A stretch of 64,000 nucleotides of DNA from Anisakis pegreffii (Eukaryota > Nematoda > Chromadorea > Rhabditida > Anisakidae), in contig JAPYMA010000637.1 in NCBI GenBank assembly GCA_035041965.1, positions 62,001 to 126,000 of the forward strand, given 5' to 3'. Below the pieces are notes generated by a model. The model was not told the origin of the DNA, searched no databases, and worked only from the letters and a program-made list of their open reading frames with translations. The translations under genes and the position numbers were made by a program. Position 1 is the first letter of the stretch, and each line of letters starts with the position of its first letter. Shown in pieces: positions 1 to 11,700 of the stretch.

Positions 1-190
1 TTCATAAAGCAAGCATACTCCCTTCCTCTGATTCAGATAGACTCGCCACCCTTATTCCACTTCATAATATCATTAAAATCAATATTCGTAATTATTCATC
101 CATTTAGTGTTCCATATTTGTGAATGCGTTCGAATTTCGATTATTTTTGTTTCCGTTTTCTCTTAAATTCTTTTTCTGTTTGATTTTCAG

Positions 191-298
191 CAAGCACTCT
201 CGTTCATGACAGTGAATGTCGTGCGATCTGAAGAGAGCACTGAATGCATCGATCAATTTGCTCATGATTCTTTGCTGTTCCGTTTAGGAGTTGATTGA
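191..298 (+). CDS. Tentative terminal exon of an upstream gene
   Basis: A good acceptor (TTTTCAG, ending at 190) is followed by 36 open codons and a TGA at 296-298. The peptide reads QALSFMTVNVV..., with an acidic stretch (RSEESTE) and ends LLFRLGVD. The protein is not recognised. The rest of the gene would lie left of the window. An alternative is that a weak donor (GTTGAT at 290) joins it in phase 0 to the exon at 1844, which would make it part of the next gene. Only the splice acceptor and open frame support it. Confidence 0.3.
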   Translation, partial: QALSFMTVNVVRSEESTECIDQFAHDSLLFRLGVD

Positions 299-1843
299 TG
301 ATCTGCATATCTGCATTTGAAAGGATCAACTTCTCAACGTTCGAAAGAAAAACGTTTTAATATCCGTTCAAAAGTTCTACAAAAACTTGATTGACAACAA
401 AAATTATTTTCAAGAAATTCACTGATTCACTGTTATGTTCGTCCTTAAGTAATCATTCTTTTCGCAATCATTTCTTTTGGAGGTACTAGAGGTTTTTTTG
501 CTCCTCCTGAAGTCGAAAAAACTATTCCTGATAGGTTCAGTGAAGCAGTCCTCTTTTCGAGTCGTTTCAGTGATACATCTTTTAAAACATAATCATTTCA
601 TCGTTTTTATTTTTTGTTCTCCATCACCTCAAGGACGTAAATAAACACGCGCTCACTTTTCGCAACCAATAATGGGGTGAAGGCAAATTTATTTATAGTA
701 ATACTTGGACTCAGTGCTTCTTAATCGATTCTAAGCTTGGAATACACCTATTGATATCAAACTGACCTACTTCATGAACCGGCAAGGGAGACTATACGAA
801 ATATAAACCCAAAGTTTTGCGATAAGAATCAAAGAATATACATATAATTTGCTGTGCAATGGACGATGTATTTATTCTATGCAATTTGTGCAATTTACTT
901 ATACATATTTACAGGAACATTCAAAAACGAATTTGCAACATTCAAAAGTTACAATGCTAATCAAAACATAAAATTGTGCTTGACTGAAACAAAAGTTAAC
1001 TTAAAAAATCCGCCGCTGTGTCGTTGTTTCAATTTTGTCTTCAGTGACTGTGAAGAATTGTCAAAGTTTGAGTGATAACACTTCATACCATCAGTAATTT
1101 CTCTGTGCAAAATCGTTCATCTTCTCAGCAGGCGTATTCACGTATCCTGTATTGAACTCTTTCGTAGTGATTCTCCATAACAGTCGTAAATTTAGAGATC
1201 AAAAAGTCTTCGAACTGAAGAAAATTGATTTCAAATGATGACATTCAGAAAACGATCATTGCTTTATGTTATTAACGAGGATTATTCATAACGACTGTTG
1301 AAATCTACCATTAGGTGTGAATTGAAAGCAAGCATGTGTTTCACTGAAATACGATTCTCACATTCATATTCCCGGTGTCATCATGAATAAAACTCTTAAA
1401 ATAATCAATCAGTTATTGAGGTTTCACTAGCACCAAAAAATCAAATTTGTTCAATTTTACATCTGATCACATGCGAGTAAATCAGTAATCGATCTTGTCA
1501 TTTGCTATCATCATATGTAATGTGTAAATGAACGATTAAATATTACGCTCATAGGAATGAATGCATGTTCATATGTAAGCATATGAAAACAGTTGTTAGG
1601 GTGTTGAATTACTATTAAGGTGATATTGGTGCAAAGAATGAAGAAAACAGCACTGGAGCCACCATGGCCAACCTGGGGGAAAATCAGACGTGACAGTATT
1701 GGCGAGCCAAGTGATTTTAGGTTCGTGTTCGATTGTCCAACATTGATTTCGTATTCTCACAACTGTAAAATTTCTGTCCAATATAAATGAGAAAGCACGA
1801 ATGTTGACATTGACACTGACGATTGATTTCTTCTTCATTTCAG
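299..1843. other. Intergenic or intronic stretch without a firm gene
   Basis: Several short open stretches exist (for example about 1638-1789, starting MKKTALEPPW on the plus strand, and 863-1075, with a hydrophobic start and several cysteines), but none has matching splice sites that join it to a neighbour. They could be 5' exons of the CRIB-like gene; I cannot show it. Confidence 0.4.
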
Positions 1844-4800
1844 TCTTCTGCATTAGACTGTAGCTATATCAGCGAAGAACAGCCAGAACTAATACCGAAA
1901 GGTATTAACAGATTTTGCAAGTTGCCGGAATCAATGAATAAACTTTGCGTTCATATAAGATGTTCCCGATTAAATGAGAAAATTGAACAGACAATTTTCA
2001 AGTACTATTCTGAATTGGTTTCTGCAGGCATGTTGCTCATGTAGGTCTCGATTATGTTGATCTAAACGATGGAAGTCCTCGGATACAACTGAGTTCAGCG
2101 GTTGGTTAAGACTGAATGTCATGTGAAATTTATTGTCTTGAACTTTGTTCTACTGCTATATGCATTATTCTTGTTGCGTCATTATTGTTTAAACGGATAA
2201 ATGAGTACTTTTAAAGGATGAGAAGTGCACTCGTGTTCGAATGCCAGTCGGTAACGTCAAAGGGAACACGCAAGAAATGACTTTCAGCGTGAATCTCGAT
2301 GGTTATTTGCACTTTATTGTGGAATAAAATTTCGATTCAGTCAAATCTGAATAGATCCGCTCTGAAAAGTACCGTAGGACTTCCCAACAACACTTTCGCT
2401 GTTCATTTTCAACCTGAAACAATTTTTTTTCGCTCAATCAATTGGGATCATAAATTACCGTGAAGTCTAAAACAATGTTTTGCACAAGGAACTGTATTAT
2501 TTATGAACTCATAAACTTTTTCCGAAATTTCTAGAGCCTGCATACCGGTTATTGAAACTGCGAAAGCCGCAAGAAAGATTACGCAAAGGATTGAAAAAAG
2601 ATCCTGTGTTCCTTTCATCTCCCAAAGATTTTCGGTGGGTTCTTTCTTCTAGACGGATCTATGGATCCTCATTGCTTCGGAATAGTGCTGTATCTATTTT
2701 GTTGTATTAATCGAACTGAATTGACTGCGAGCAAATAAAGACAAACTCACTTTGAAAATTTCGCTGACTTCTTCATCACAGTAATCGACTTTATTTATGT
2801 CTCCTTAAACCTGTTGCAAAATTATTATGTGCCCAGTTTCTAGGCATTTGGTTCATATCGAGGATACTAGTTCGAATGCTTGCAATTTCGTCGCTCCCAA
2901 AGCAGTAAACGACCCTACTATTTGTAAGATGTTCCATGTGATTGACAGTAATATCGAAACAACAGAATCAACTGAATTGTCCACCACTAAGCAATCTTCT
3001 CCCCCAAACGAAGCCTTCTGGAACAACAGTGATACTGTCAACTCACCATCGCAGCGATCAACAGCCATCGATGCGAGCAAACATCACGAAATCGGTCCAC
3101 TCAGAGAATTGCTTCCAATCGAACTTCCATCGCATCAGACACGAACTGTTGTTGATCACGACAACGGTAGGAAGTTAGTTAGCGAGAAGACTGCTCAAGA
3201 AAAGGAGCCTAAGCTACCAGTTTTGTTGGATGAAAAGGATAAGAGAATCGATGAATCGTTGGACAAAAAGCACAACTCACATTCAGCGACAGACACTGAA
3301 TCTGAATCTGGAAAATACGATCGATCAAAACAATCCGGAACAGCCAATCTTTGTGATCGTCGATCAGGTGGTATGGAACAAGGGATGAGCAACACTAAAG
3401 ACGAAGAAAGTATTCGATTAAGCACCGACAGTCACACGTCGATGCCATCGGAAGATTCAACTGACCTTCGTCAAGATACATCCCGAACACTTCAAGACAA
3501 AAAATTCTCACCCGACCGTGAAGCACCATCGGATCAGCCACAGGAACCGCCGATGGTTCCACCACGGCGTAACAAACGACTTGACTCAAACAGTCGGAGT
3601 AAGCTGGAAAAAACGTTGCAAAAAGAAAATGTTTCAGAAAGTAAAATTAAGGAGAAAAAGAACAATGCAATCGAAAGTAGATCAGTTTCATCGCCTGGTA
3701 GTATGGATGATCAGAAGTCGCCTCCAGATACAGTAATCAGAAGTATTTCACAACAAGAAAGACCTATGAAAGCAGGTAGGCCAAAGGCAGAAATTGCTGG
3801 AAATGGCGAAATTGTGATAATGCGTCCTCCACGACAAATGGCAAGTACGCCAGAAGTTCGAAGATCTGTCTCAAATCCTTCGCCTTCACCGAGGACTCCA
3901 TCATGTGAGGTGAGAAGTGCAATCGGTGCGCTTGATGATGTACTTAATAAAGAATCATCTCGAGCCGTTTCATCCGTGTCGTTATCAAAGCAGTTATCAG
4001 ATGGTACGGATGAAATGTTGAATAGTCATGGATGTGATGATCAATTAATTGATCATCCTAATCATGATTTATTCACTGGGAATGGTAATGAGAAACTTTC
4101 TGTGAAAGAGTTGACGAAGAAACTGAATGATAGTGGGACGAAGCTGATATTTGGAGTACATGTGAGGGGTTTCCCGAAGCCAACTTTAGCGAAAGAGACT
4201 TTGGCTGAGGATGGTGGCAATGAAGGGGATCATAGAGATGCTGAATCTAAGAATGATGATGGAACAACTGAAGAAGAGCATACTCCAGCACCATCACCAT
4301 TATCCAAAGTGCAGCATATTGGTGTTAATATGTTCGGCGGGTGTGATGGGCGATCACTTGCAGATATTATCGCTGAGAAGAAGATGCGCGATGCAAAACA
4401 ACACCAACCACAACGTCTCCCAAAAGTACCATCAAGAAGCAAAAAGCCGACTCTGATCAATCCAACGCAACTAGATTCTCGAATTGCATTAAATTCTGAC
4501 AGCATCACCACGGAAAGCAATTTGAGTCCGGTTGAATCTCCGTCAAACAGTGATTCTGATGCGAATCGAACGCAGAAAAGCAAAATAAGTAGTGAAGCTG
4601 AAATGAATAATGATGGTATTGCACACACTCGAAACACATCTTCACTGGTGAATGCTAAAAATGAACAGGAAATGAGTCGACCGGGTAAACGGTTGATTGA
4701 TCGGTCACATAAACCAACAAATCAACAGCGAGTCTCTGGAACGCTTTCAACTTCATCGACACCGACAGTGAAACAACGACAAAATCAGACGAACGATTCG

Positions 4801-7800
4801 ATTCGAGAGGGAATCAGCAAGATGGATCGTATGAGGCAAGCGCAATCAATGTACATTGAAGATAGTTCGGATGGACGAGTGATACCATCATCGTCAGCGT
4901 CATCCTCTTCGCCAGTCGAACATGACAATTCAGTGAAGACGCTTCATGCAAAGCAAAAATCCAGAGAACGTAATGATGCTGATGTGCAGGCAAAGAAGAC
5001 AACAGAAGGAAGTGAATCATTGGCTGCAGTCGGCACGATTGCCAGTGGGAAGATGTCAGAGAAGCAGCAGTTGAAGGATCAACGTGCACCACAAAAAACA
5101 TCTCGTAATGATTCTAGGTCAACAGATTCATCAACGGTTGCAAAAAAGAAGCTAGAAACAAGAAAATCACCTAAATCAAGCACTGCTGCTGAGAATACTA
5201 CCAGCATGTGCACTTCTCATGCATCTAACCTGAATTTCAATTCAATTAATCCTGCTGTTGATACCAATAAGTCTATTGTATCACCTTCAACAACTTCAAG
5301 CAATCATCAAACTACTTCTTCGAACAATAGTGCTGCTAAGTCGTCATTGTCAATTTCTGTAAGTGAAGATAAAATGATGGAAAATAAAGCAGTACCACCG
5401 GTAAAGCCTAGGCCAAGGGCACGTTTCATTCAGTCACAGATGACCAAGCAACAACCATCATCTTCATCATCAAACAACCAGGTGCTTCTTCAACTGTTCG
5501 AAATTTTTTTCAGTTGTTCAAATTTTGTTCAATGTGAGCAAAATTTTTCCACGTCTAACTATAAGACTTCTCATTCGTAGATAGCTGTCTGCGTCCATTG
5601 ATTGCAATGCATCTCTCTTTTGTTGTAGTTTATCTCATCCCCTCTCTCAAGTGTACGGTATTGAATTTTCATTATGCATCTACTCAGGTGCAGTATTTCC
5701 TATAATGAATGCATTAATTATCTACGCATATTTAAGACGTTTGACAATGGTCCTCGATAGCACTAACCAAACTAACCAAATCATAAACCAAACTTAGTGT
5801 CATATATGACACTAAGTTTGGTTTATGATTTTGTTGGCCCTAAAGAGGACCATTGAGTTTAAGTTGTGCTGTTCTAGCCCCACATGATATGGGGTATATT
5901 TCTGCTATCTGCTTCCACAAGTTAAATAAACAATCTTCTCCTCCAAATTCCTTTTTCGAATGAACTTTTCTACAAAGGTTGACAATGATAATAAGAATCG
6001 ACTAAAGCGGCTAATAGCAAGATGCTTCTGTCCTTTCTGTTCAAATCAAACTGTATATCGGAATAAGTACACCGTTCCATATATCAGTAATATGATAGCT
6101 GGAATGCCTCCTTTGCGGATAATTGAGCACCTTGCAGAAATGTGTCAGCCAAATACCCCAGTGTCTACCTACAACAGCTTATTTCACATCGATAGACCCC
6201 ATTTTTTTCCACATTTCTCCACTTTTTCTGCCTCTCCATCCTCTTCATTAAATAATTTTAATTGTTAGATGGATATGACGAGCGATACATCCCAAGATCG
6301 TAATGGAAGCTGGGAGAAGAATGGCATGAGAGAGCTTTCTCTTTCGGACTTGCAAAAATTTTGCTCACTTTTAGCACAGCGACAGTTAAGCTAGAAGAGT
6401 GCCTACAAAAACTAATCGTTAACGTTGCATTGACGCTTGTAGAATGATTCCTAAGCCTGTGCTTCTTGCATTTACTTTTCAATGTTTGAGCATGACTCGT
6501 AAACAACTGCAAAACGCACAGCCTTAAAAAATATCCTGGCATCATTTGATTACCAATCCGTTATCGTATGACCAAGAAACTGAAATAACTGATTTTGCAT
6601 TGAAAAGTCTCGTACTTGTATTTTGCATCAGCCATTGCGCTCCTCAGCCTGAGGCTCGCAACGTTTCTGGTACTGTTCCAAAATTCACGACGGGTCTTCG
6701 AATAAATTCGATAAATTGTGAATCCACTATGATCTCAAGCAGCTCTAAATGTGGGAAGCATGAAATTCTTTTGATTATGCATTTTCATTCAAAAAACCCC
6801 CAGAAGAGCTATCAGTTTCTTTTTCTCATCATTTCGGATTGGAATTTCATTCGGAAAACAAAGTCTTAAACTATAAAGTCATCAATTAACTATGTTCCAG
6901 TTAGTCAGTCGATTTTCTTCCAGTTAGTCAAACAGAGAACATCAATTGACTAACTGGAAGTTTCTTTGAACTGCAAAGAATTTATCGGAAAAAAATCGAA
7001 TCGATTGCAAAATACACACTATATTAGTGTTGCTGACAAATTATTACCTGCGCAACTAGAAATATTACGATGATGTCCAACGTTACGGTGTTTTCTCATT
7101 CTGAAGAACTTCTTTCTTTCTGAGGTGATTTACAAAGATATTTATGAAGATGGAAAGCATAACGCCGAAACGTTGCACATCATCGTAATACTTCTAATTG
7201 CACAGGTGATAATTTCTCAACAACACTACTTTACTGTTTTGGTTTAGCTATTACTATCATGCGCCTAATAAATGAGGAAAGCTTACAGCACAAACTATGT
7301 TACGCACAACATTTTTCAATGTATGATGCACTGTGAATGAAATGAAGCTAAGAACTTTCTTTTAGAACGTTAAACCGAATGCGCAACGCTCCGACGTTCA
7401 ACAAAGACCTGTTCCTCTTCCTCGAATGACAATTCCATGCGTGCCCAAGGTTTATTATCGTTATTACCTTTCTACTGAATAACAATTTACTTTTGCCAAG
7501 CATTTCATCGAGAAAAATCGAAATTTCTGAAACTTCACTTTTCGAAACAATGTTATGAGTTCACTTGCAAAAATAAAGATCAAATTGGCGACATTCGTGA
7601 TGTTCAATGAATAAGTTACCTACAATCATGATCAGACATTGGGATTCGTTTGGAATAAATTGTTACAAATAATTTCTAACGAATGTGATCATTCAACATA
7701 AAAACATGCGCACTGCTTCTCGAACAAGTATCAGATAAAACGAATAAATTGAATTCCAATAACTTGTCGTTTGCAAGAGACAGTAGTTTTGTTTGCAATT

Positions 7801-8739
7801 CAGAAAGACCTGAAAGCTCAGGAAAAAATCTTCATTCCCTCATAAAATATGGTTGAGTTGTTTTTTTATAATCATACTGATGATAATCAGAATTTCTACC
7901 AATTTTATTTTGGAAAAACCTGATTTTATCCCTTTTTTACCAGTTTACAAAAGTATTCCAATAATTACATGGTGCGATGAACCAGTTAACTCGTGTTTAG
8001 GAAGATATATCGGAGTCGAATCCAAAATTAAAGAATGCACAAAAAACGGTGAATGGTACTCGAGAAGCGGCGACTGAGGAAGTGGTTCGTGATTGTTCTC
8101 CTCAAATATGGGTTGATTCTTTTCCTTTTGAGTGATCTAAAGTGAAAATGACTGAACGCGAACCGGTAACGGTTCTGAAGTATGCAGACGGTTTTAAATT
8201 GTATTACAGCATTGTTCTTATTGCATGATGTGGTTAAAATGATGACAGCTGCAAGTTTCTTCTTTCGAATTCCGTATTTTCTTGATGAATGTTTCAAAAA
8301 ATCGTCTGCGAAACTCGAACGTTTTGAATTCCATAAAAATTTTACACTGAAAATATTGATGCAGTCAACAAACCAATTATTCATCGGGTTGTCATTTTTA
8401 AAGAGTTCGGAAAGTGAAAGAACCATTGAAATGACAAAAACTAATGGTGAATCGAGGAAGGACTCCGCAATGAATCAAAGTGCAGATGAGGTGCGTTCAA
8501 AAAAATTGCTGTGTTGATTGTTTTAATTGAATTGTTGCTGGTTCATTTCATTGAAAGTTCGCATTGAATTAATTACTTTTCCGTTTTTCCAGTCCCTTGT
8601 TTCGATCGTTCATCTTGATTGGGTATTTGATTTTGCAATTGAGTTTATGAAATTGATAAGAAAATCGCTTGTGAACAAGTTTCACTTCAACCGAATGCAT
8701 CAGTATAGGCATTCAATGCTAATGAAACTCAATCATTAA
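1844..8739 (+). CDS. Large disordered Pro/Ser-rich protein with a CRIB-like motif (5' end not found)
   Basis: Exons in matching phase: 1844-1901, 2535-2634, 2844-5481, 7366-7449; then, less surely, 8404-8490 and 8593-8739 with a TAA stop. The first four give about 960 codons. The splice 2634/2844 creates the motif LSSPKDFRHLVHIE, which fits the CRIB consensus (I-S-x-P-x(2-4)-F-x-H-x-x-H-[VI]) except that the usual final Gly is Glu. CRIB motifs bind GTP-loaded Cdc42/Rac, so an effector or scaffold role is inferred. A basic stretch (RLLKLRKPQERLRKG) precedes it. The 2.6 kb exon is low-complexity, rich in Ser, Lys, Asp and Glu, with SH3-type PxxP runs (PPMVPPRRN, PPVKPRPRAR); exon 7366 adds RPVPLPRM. 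No catalytic domain is visible. The ATG at 2827 lies in the intron and is probably not used. The exact family is unknown; upstream exons may lie at or left of the window start. Confidence 0.6.
5745..5855. mobile_element. Small palindromic MITE-like element
   Basis: A perfect 54-bp palindrome (5778-5831, centre CATATATG) lies inside an outer 11-bp inverted repeat, CAATGGTCCTC at 5745 and GAGGACCATTG ending at 5855. It sits in the intron between exons ending 5481 and starting 7366 of the CRIB-like gene. No coding capacity. Consistent with a non-autonomous fold-back transposon. Confidence 0.55.
6917..6960. repeat. 15-bp inverted repeat
   Basis: CTTCCAGTTAGTCAA at 6917 and its exact reverse complement ending at 6960 flank a 14-base spacer; a third partial copy (GTTCCAGTTAGTCAG) lies just upstream. 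Intronic. Function unknown. Confidence 0.5.
7025..7228. mobile_element. MITE-like element with about 75-bp inverted ends
   Basis: The left end from TAGTGTTGCTGAC and the right end, read in reverse complement, TAGTGTTGTTGAG, stay aligned for roughly 75 bases with scattered substitutions. The middle is short and has no ORF. It lies just upstream of the exon at 7366. No clear target-site duplication was seen. Confidence 0.6.
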
Positions 8740-11700
8740 AGATACGTGAATTGCTATAGAATGCCAAATGCAAAAAGGTTTCTTTTTTTGAAGGCGGAAC
8801 TTGTTTGAAGACTTGAATTTTCAAGATTTGACATCATTAGGTTGCTTTAAAAGTGAATAAATTTCGATCGATGAGTAGTTTTTATTTAAGATTCATTATT
8901 CTGGAATATCGAGTGAACTTTTCGTTTCTGGATCACCCAAAGATGACTGGGTGCTGCATTTTTGACGAACAACGACGTGAATTTAATTTCTCTGGAAATC
9001 ATGTCAAAATGTGAATCGAATTGTTATCTTCAATTAAATGATGTATTTATTTCATTGTTATTCGTCCACCTTTTTTTTTCTTTTTCTAGTCTCTTATTAA
9101 CAACGAGCAGAGGTTATCTTCAATCGTTCATTTTATTGCCACTTCGTTGTCTCATTCATTGAATTATCACTTTCATCTTATTCGCGCACTTTATTCGTGT
9201 CGTTTATATCAGATTTCTTCAAACCCAAATTCACTTCATGCAATCCGAACATCAATTTATGCTAATTGTACGATGATCTGTCGTATTTTGCCTGATATAC
9301 ACAACGATTTCAGTGCTATCATGTAATCGAATTATTTGCTTGCAACTCTCTTGTCAGATTTACTCTTATTGTTAGTGCCATCAGCTGTTTATTTTGATCT
9401 TGAATTATTCGTTGTTGTGAATGAAACGAAGATGAAACACAGTCTTTTGCTGACTTCGTGGAATCGTTTCGATAAAAGAACATTGCTAATTAAACACTGC
9501 TGCTTGTTTATTCCAAAGTGTGATATCAACTGGACTCGCAGAACGTGATTCATTTTGGTCAGAAAGCATTCAATGTGAAATCTTGGTTAGAAACATTGCA
9601 GTTTTGTGTGTAGCAGTGAGCGCAAATGGCGCTGAGATTTGCTTGTCATTTTCTGAGATTTTTATTGTGTCGTTGAGACCTTTTGCTTCATATTTCTCAT
9701 TATTATCCATCGATTTCATTCTTCTAACTGCGGTACTCAATGGAAGTAAATTTTGAAAAATTATTTGCAGAATTTGATACCTAATGAACCGTATGATACC
9801 TAATGATCACTTAAATTTTTCGGAGTCGACCCTCTTTACATGTTTCTTCGTTGTGTGTTCGATCGCTCATTACTTTAATTAATGCAATTACTTCTGATTA
9901 CTTTAACTGTCGAAATCAATTAACGATTCGGTAATGCATGAAGAACAAAAAAAGAATAACGGGGAACGTTCCGCGCCAATTGTCGCTCATTAACACACTG
10001 AAGGGTTCGAGCAGCTTGTCTAGCTGGATTTGTGATTCAGTCATCGTAAAATTTCGTATAGAGTGTTCTTTTGAGGAGATGATTTATTGTTTATGTTTAC
10101 AAATGCTTCAAAAATCGAACAAAAAAGTCACCGAAAATCGAACAATAAGAGTAATGGTTGATATGACGACATTGTATACACTGAGAAGTTTGAGCTGTTT
10201 TCCAAAAAAACGAATCTTTTCTGCCGTAAAGTTAAAAATCTGTGATGGCCGTTTTTTGCATTACCCTGCTATACGCGTACAATTTGCCTGGTTCAAGCGT
10301 TTTGAGAACATTCTGATTTAGTTGACGATTCAAGAACGCATCACTGAATACAGTGCGAAAAGATAATACAAAAAGCATTGAGATGTATGGAAGCACTGTT
10401 AAAATCTTTTCTTGTTTCGTATGAGAATCTAACAGAAACGAATTTCTTATCATTTGTTCACTGAACATGATTGCATTCAGAATTGATGAAACAATTATGA
10501 TACTGCACGAAGCAATTTTGTGGGGAAACAATTACACCTGTCGTGAAGCAAGCACAAATGTTTCGTGCTATCGGACAGCAGATTATTCAAATATCACATT
10601 TATAGCAATAACGCCCATTCATTTTCACTTTTCAATCGCATAAATATGACAGTCAGAAGATTTTTTTCGATACAATTCTTCGAATAGCGTTTTTACAAAA
10701 GTTCGTTCTGTATTTGAACACTTACAATTTTGAAAGCCTTACAGATTTATCGATCTCGTTCAAGAATGTTTCCATTATTCTTTTCACTATTCGTTTCAAT
10801 CGAATTGTGGATTCGTTGAAAAGAAACCAATTTATTGCATTGATATAAGCACCTTAGCATTTTTTGAATCGTTCAATTCAAATGACGAATATCACGATGT
10901 TTGTAAATATACCATCTGATCAAAAATTAAAATGAATTTCTCAATACGACTGTCAAGAACAACTCGATAGTAACGTTGATTTGAATGGATAGTAATGTCA
11001 ATACTTATACTTATTGTGTAATTATACGTTGAAGCAATAAAGAATAAAGCCATTCACTCGGAAGCATCAACTGGATTATGTGCCTTTTACGAAGTACAAG
11101 CTATAGATCAACGATGTGTTAAGACAATTAATTCACTCAAAGATATGTTTACTTTGGGTGAATTGTGTTTGCTGAAAATGAGAACTGAGTTCATTTGAAT
11201 GAAAGGAGATAGCTGCCATCTTCAAAAACAAGGCAATCGCTCGTTCTGAAATTTGTCTTCTGTTAGGTAAAATGAATGACAAGAAATTGAACTCGTACTG
11301 CTGAGTTTAAAGAACGCAAAAATTTGATTTCGTTGACATGATCTGAATTCATAAATTGTGCCGATTAATGTGGAAACGAGTATTTTGTCAACTACATTTG
11401 TATTTTTTGTGCATGTGTCAGATTCATTAATAATTGCGCATCATTCTATCACTTTTTTGTTTTCATTCAACTGGTTCCACTTTTTTATTTGTGCCCTTTT
11501 TATTCGTTCATTTTTCGACTGAAATTATCCGCGTTGGTGGTGGAACAGCGACTAAAACAAACCTCTCAGGAGTAAATTCAAGTGATCATTGATGATCCCC
11601 TTGTAACACTCGCATTTTCAAAGATTCATACGTTGCAGCTGCAGAGAATTGAACATTGCAAGTGAACTGAATAAACAATATAATGTGTATGCATTGCATA

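Noticed and set aside
2827..2843. ATG at 2827 as the start of the large ORF
   Set aside because: An acceptor at 2843 joins in phase to the exon ending 2634 and creates a CRIB-like motif, so the ATG is probably intronic.
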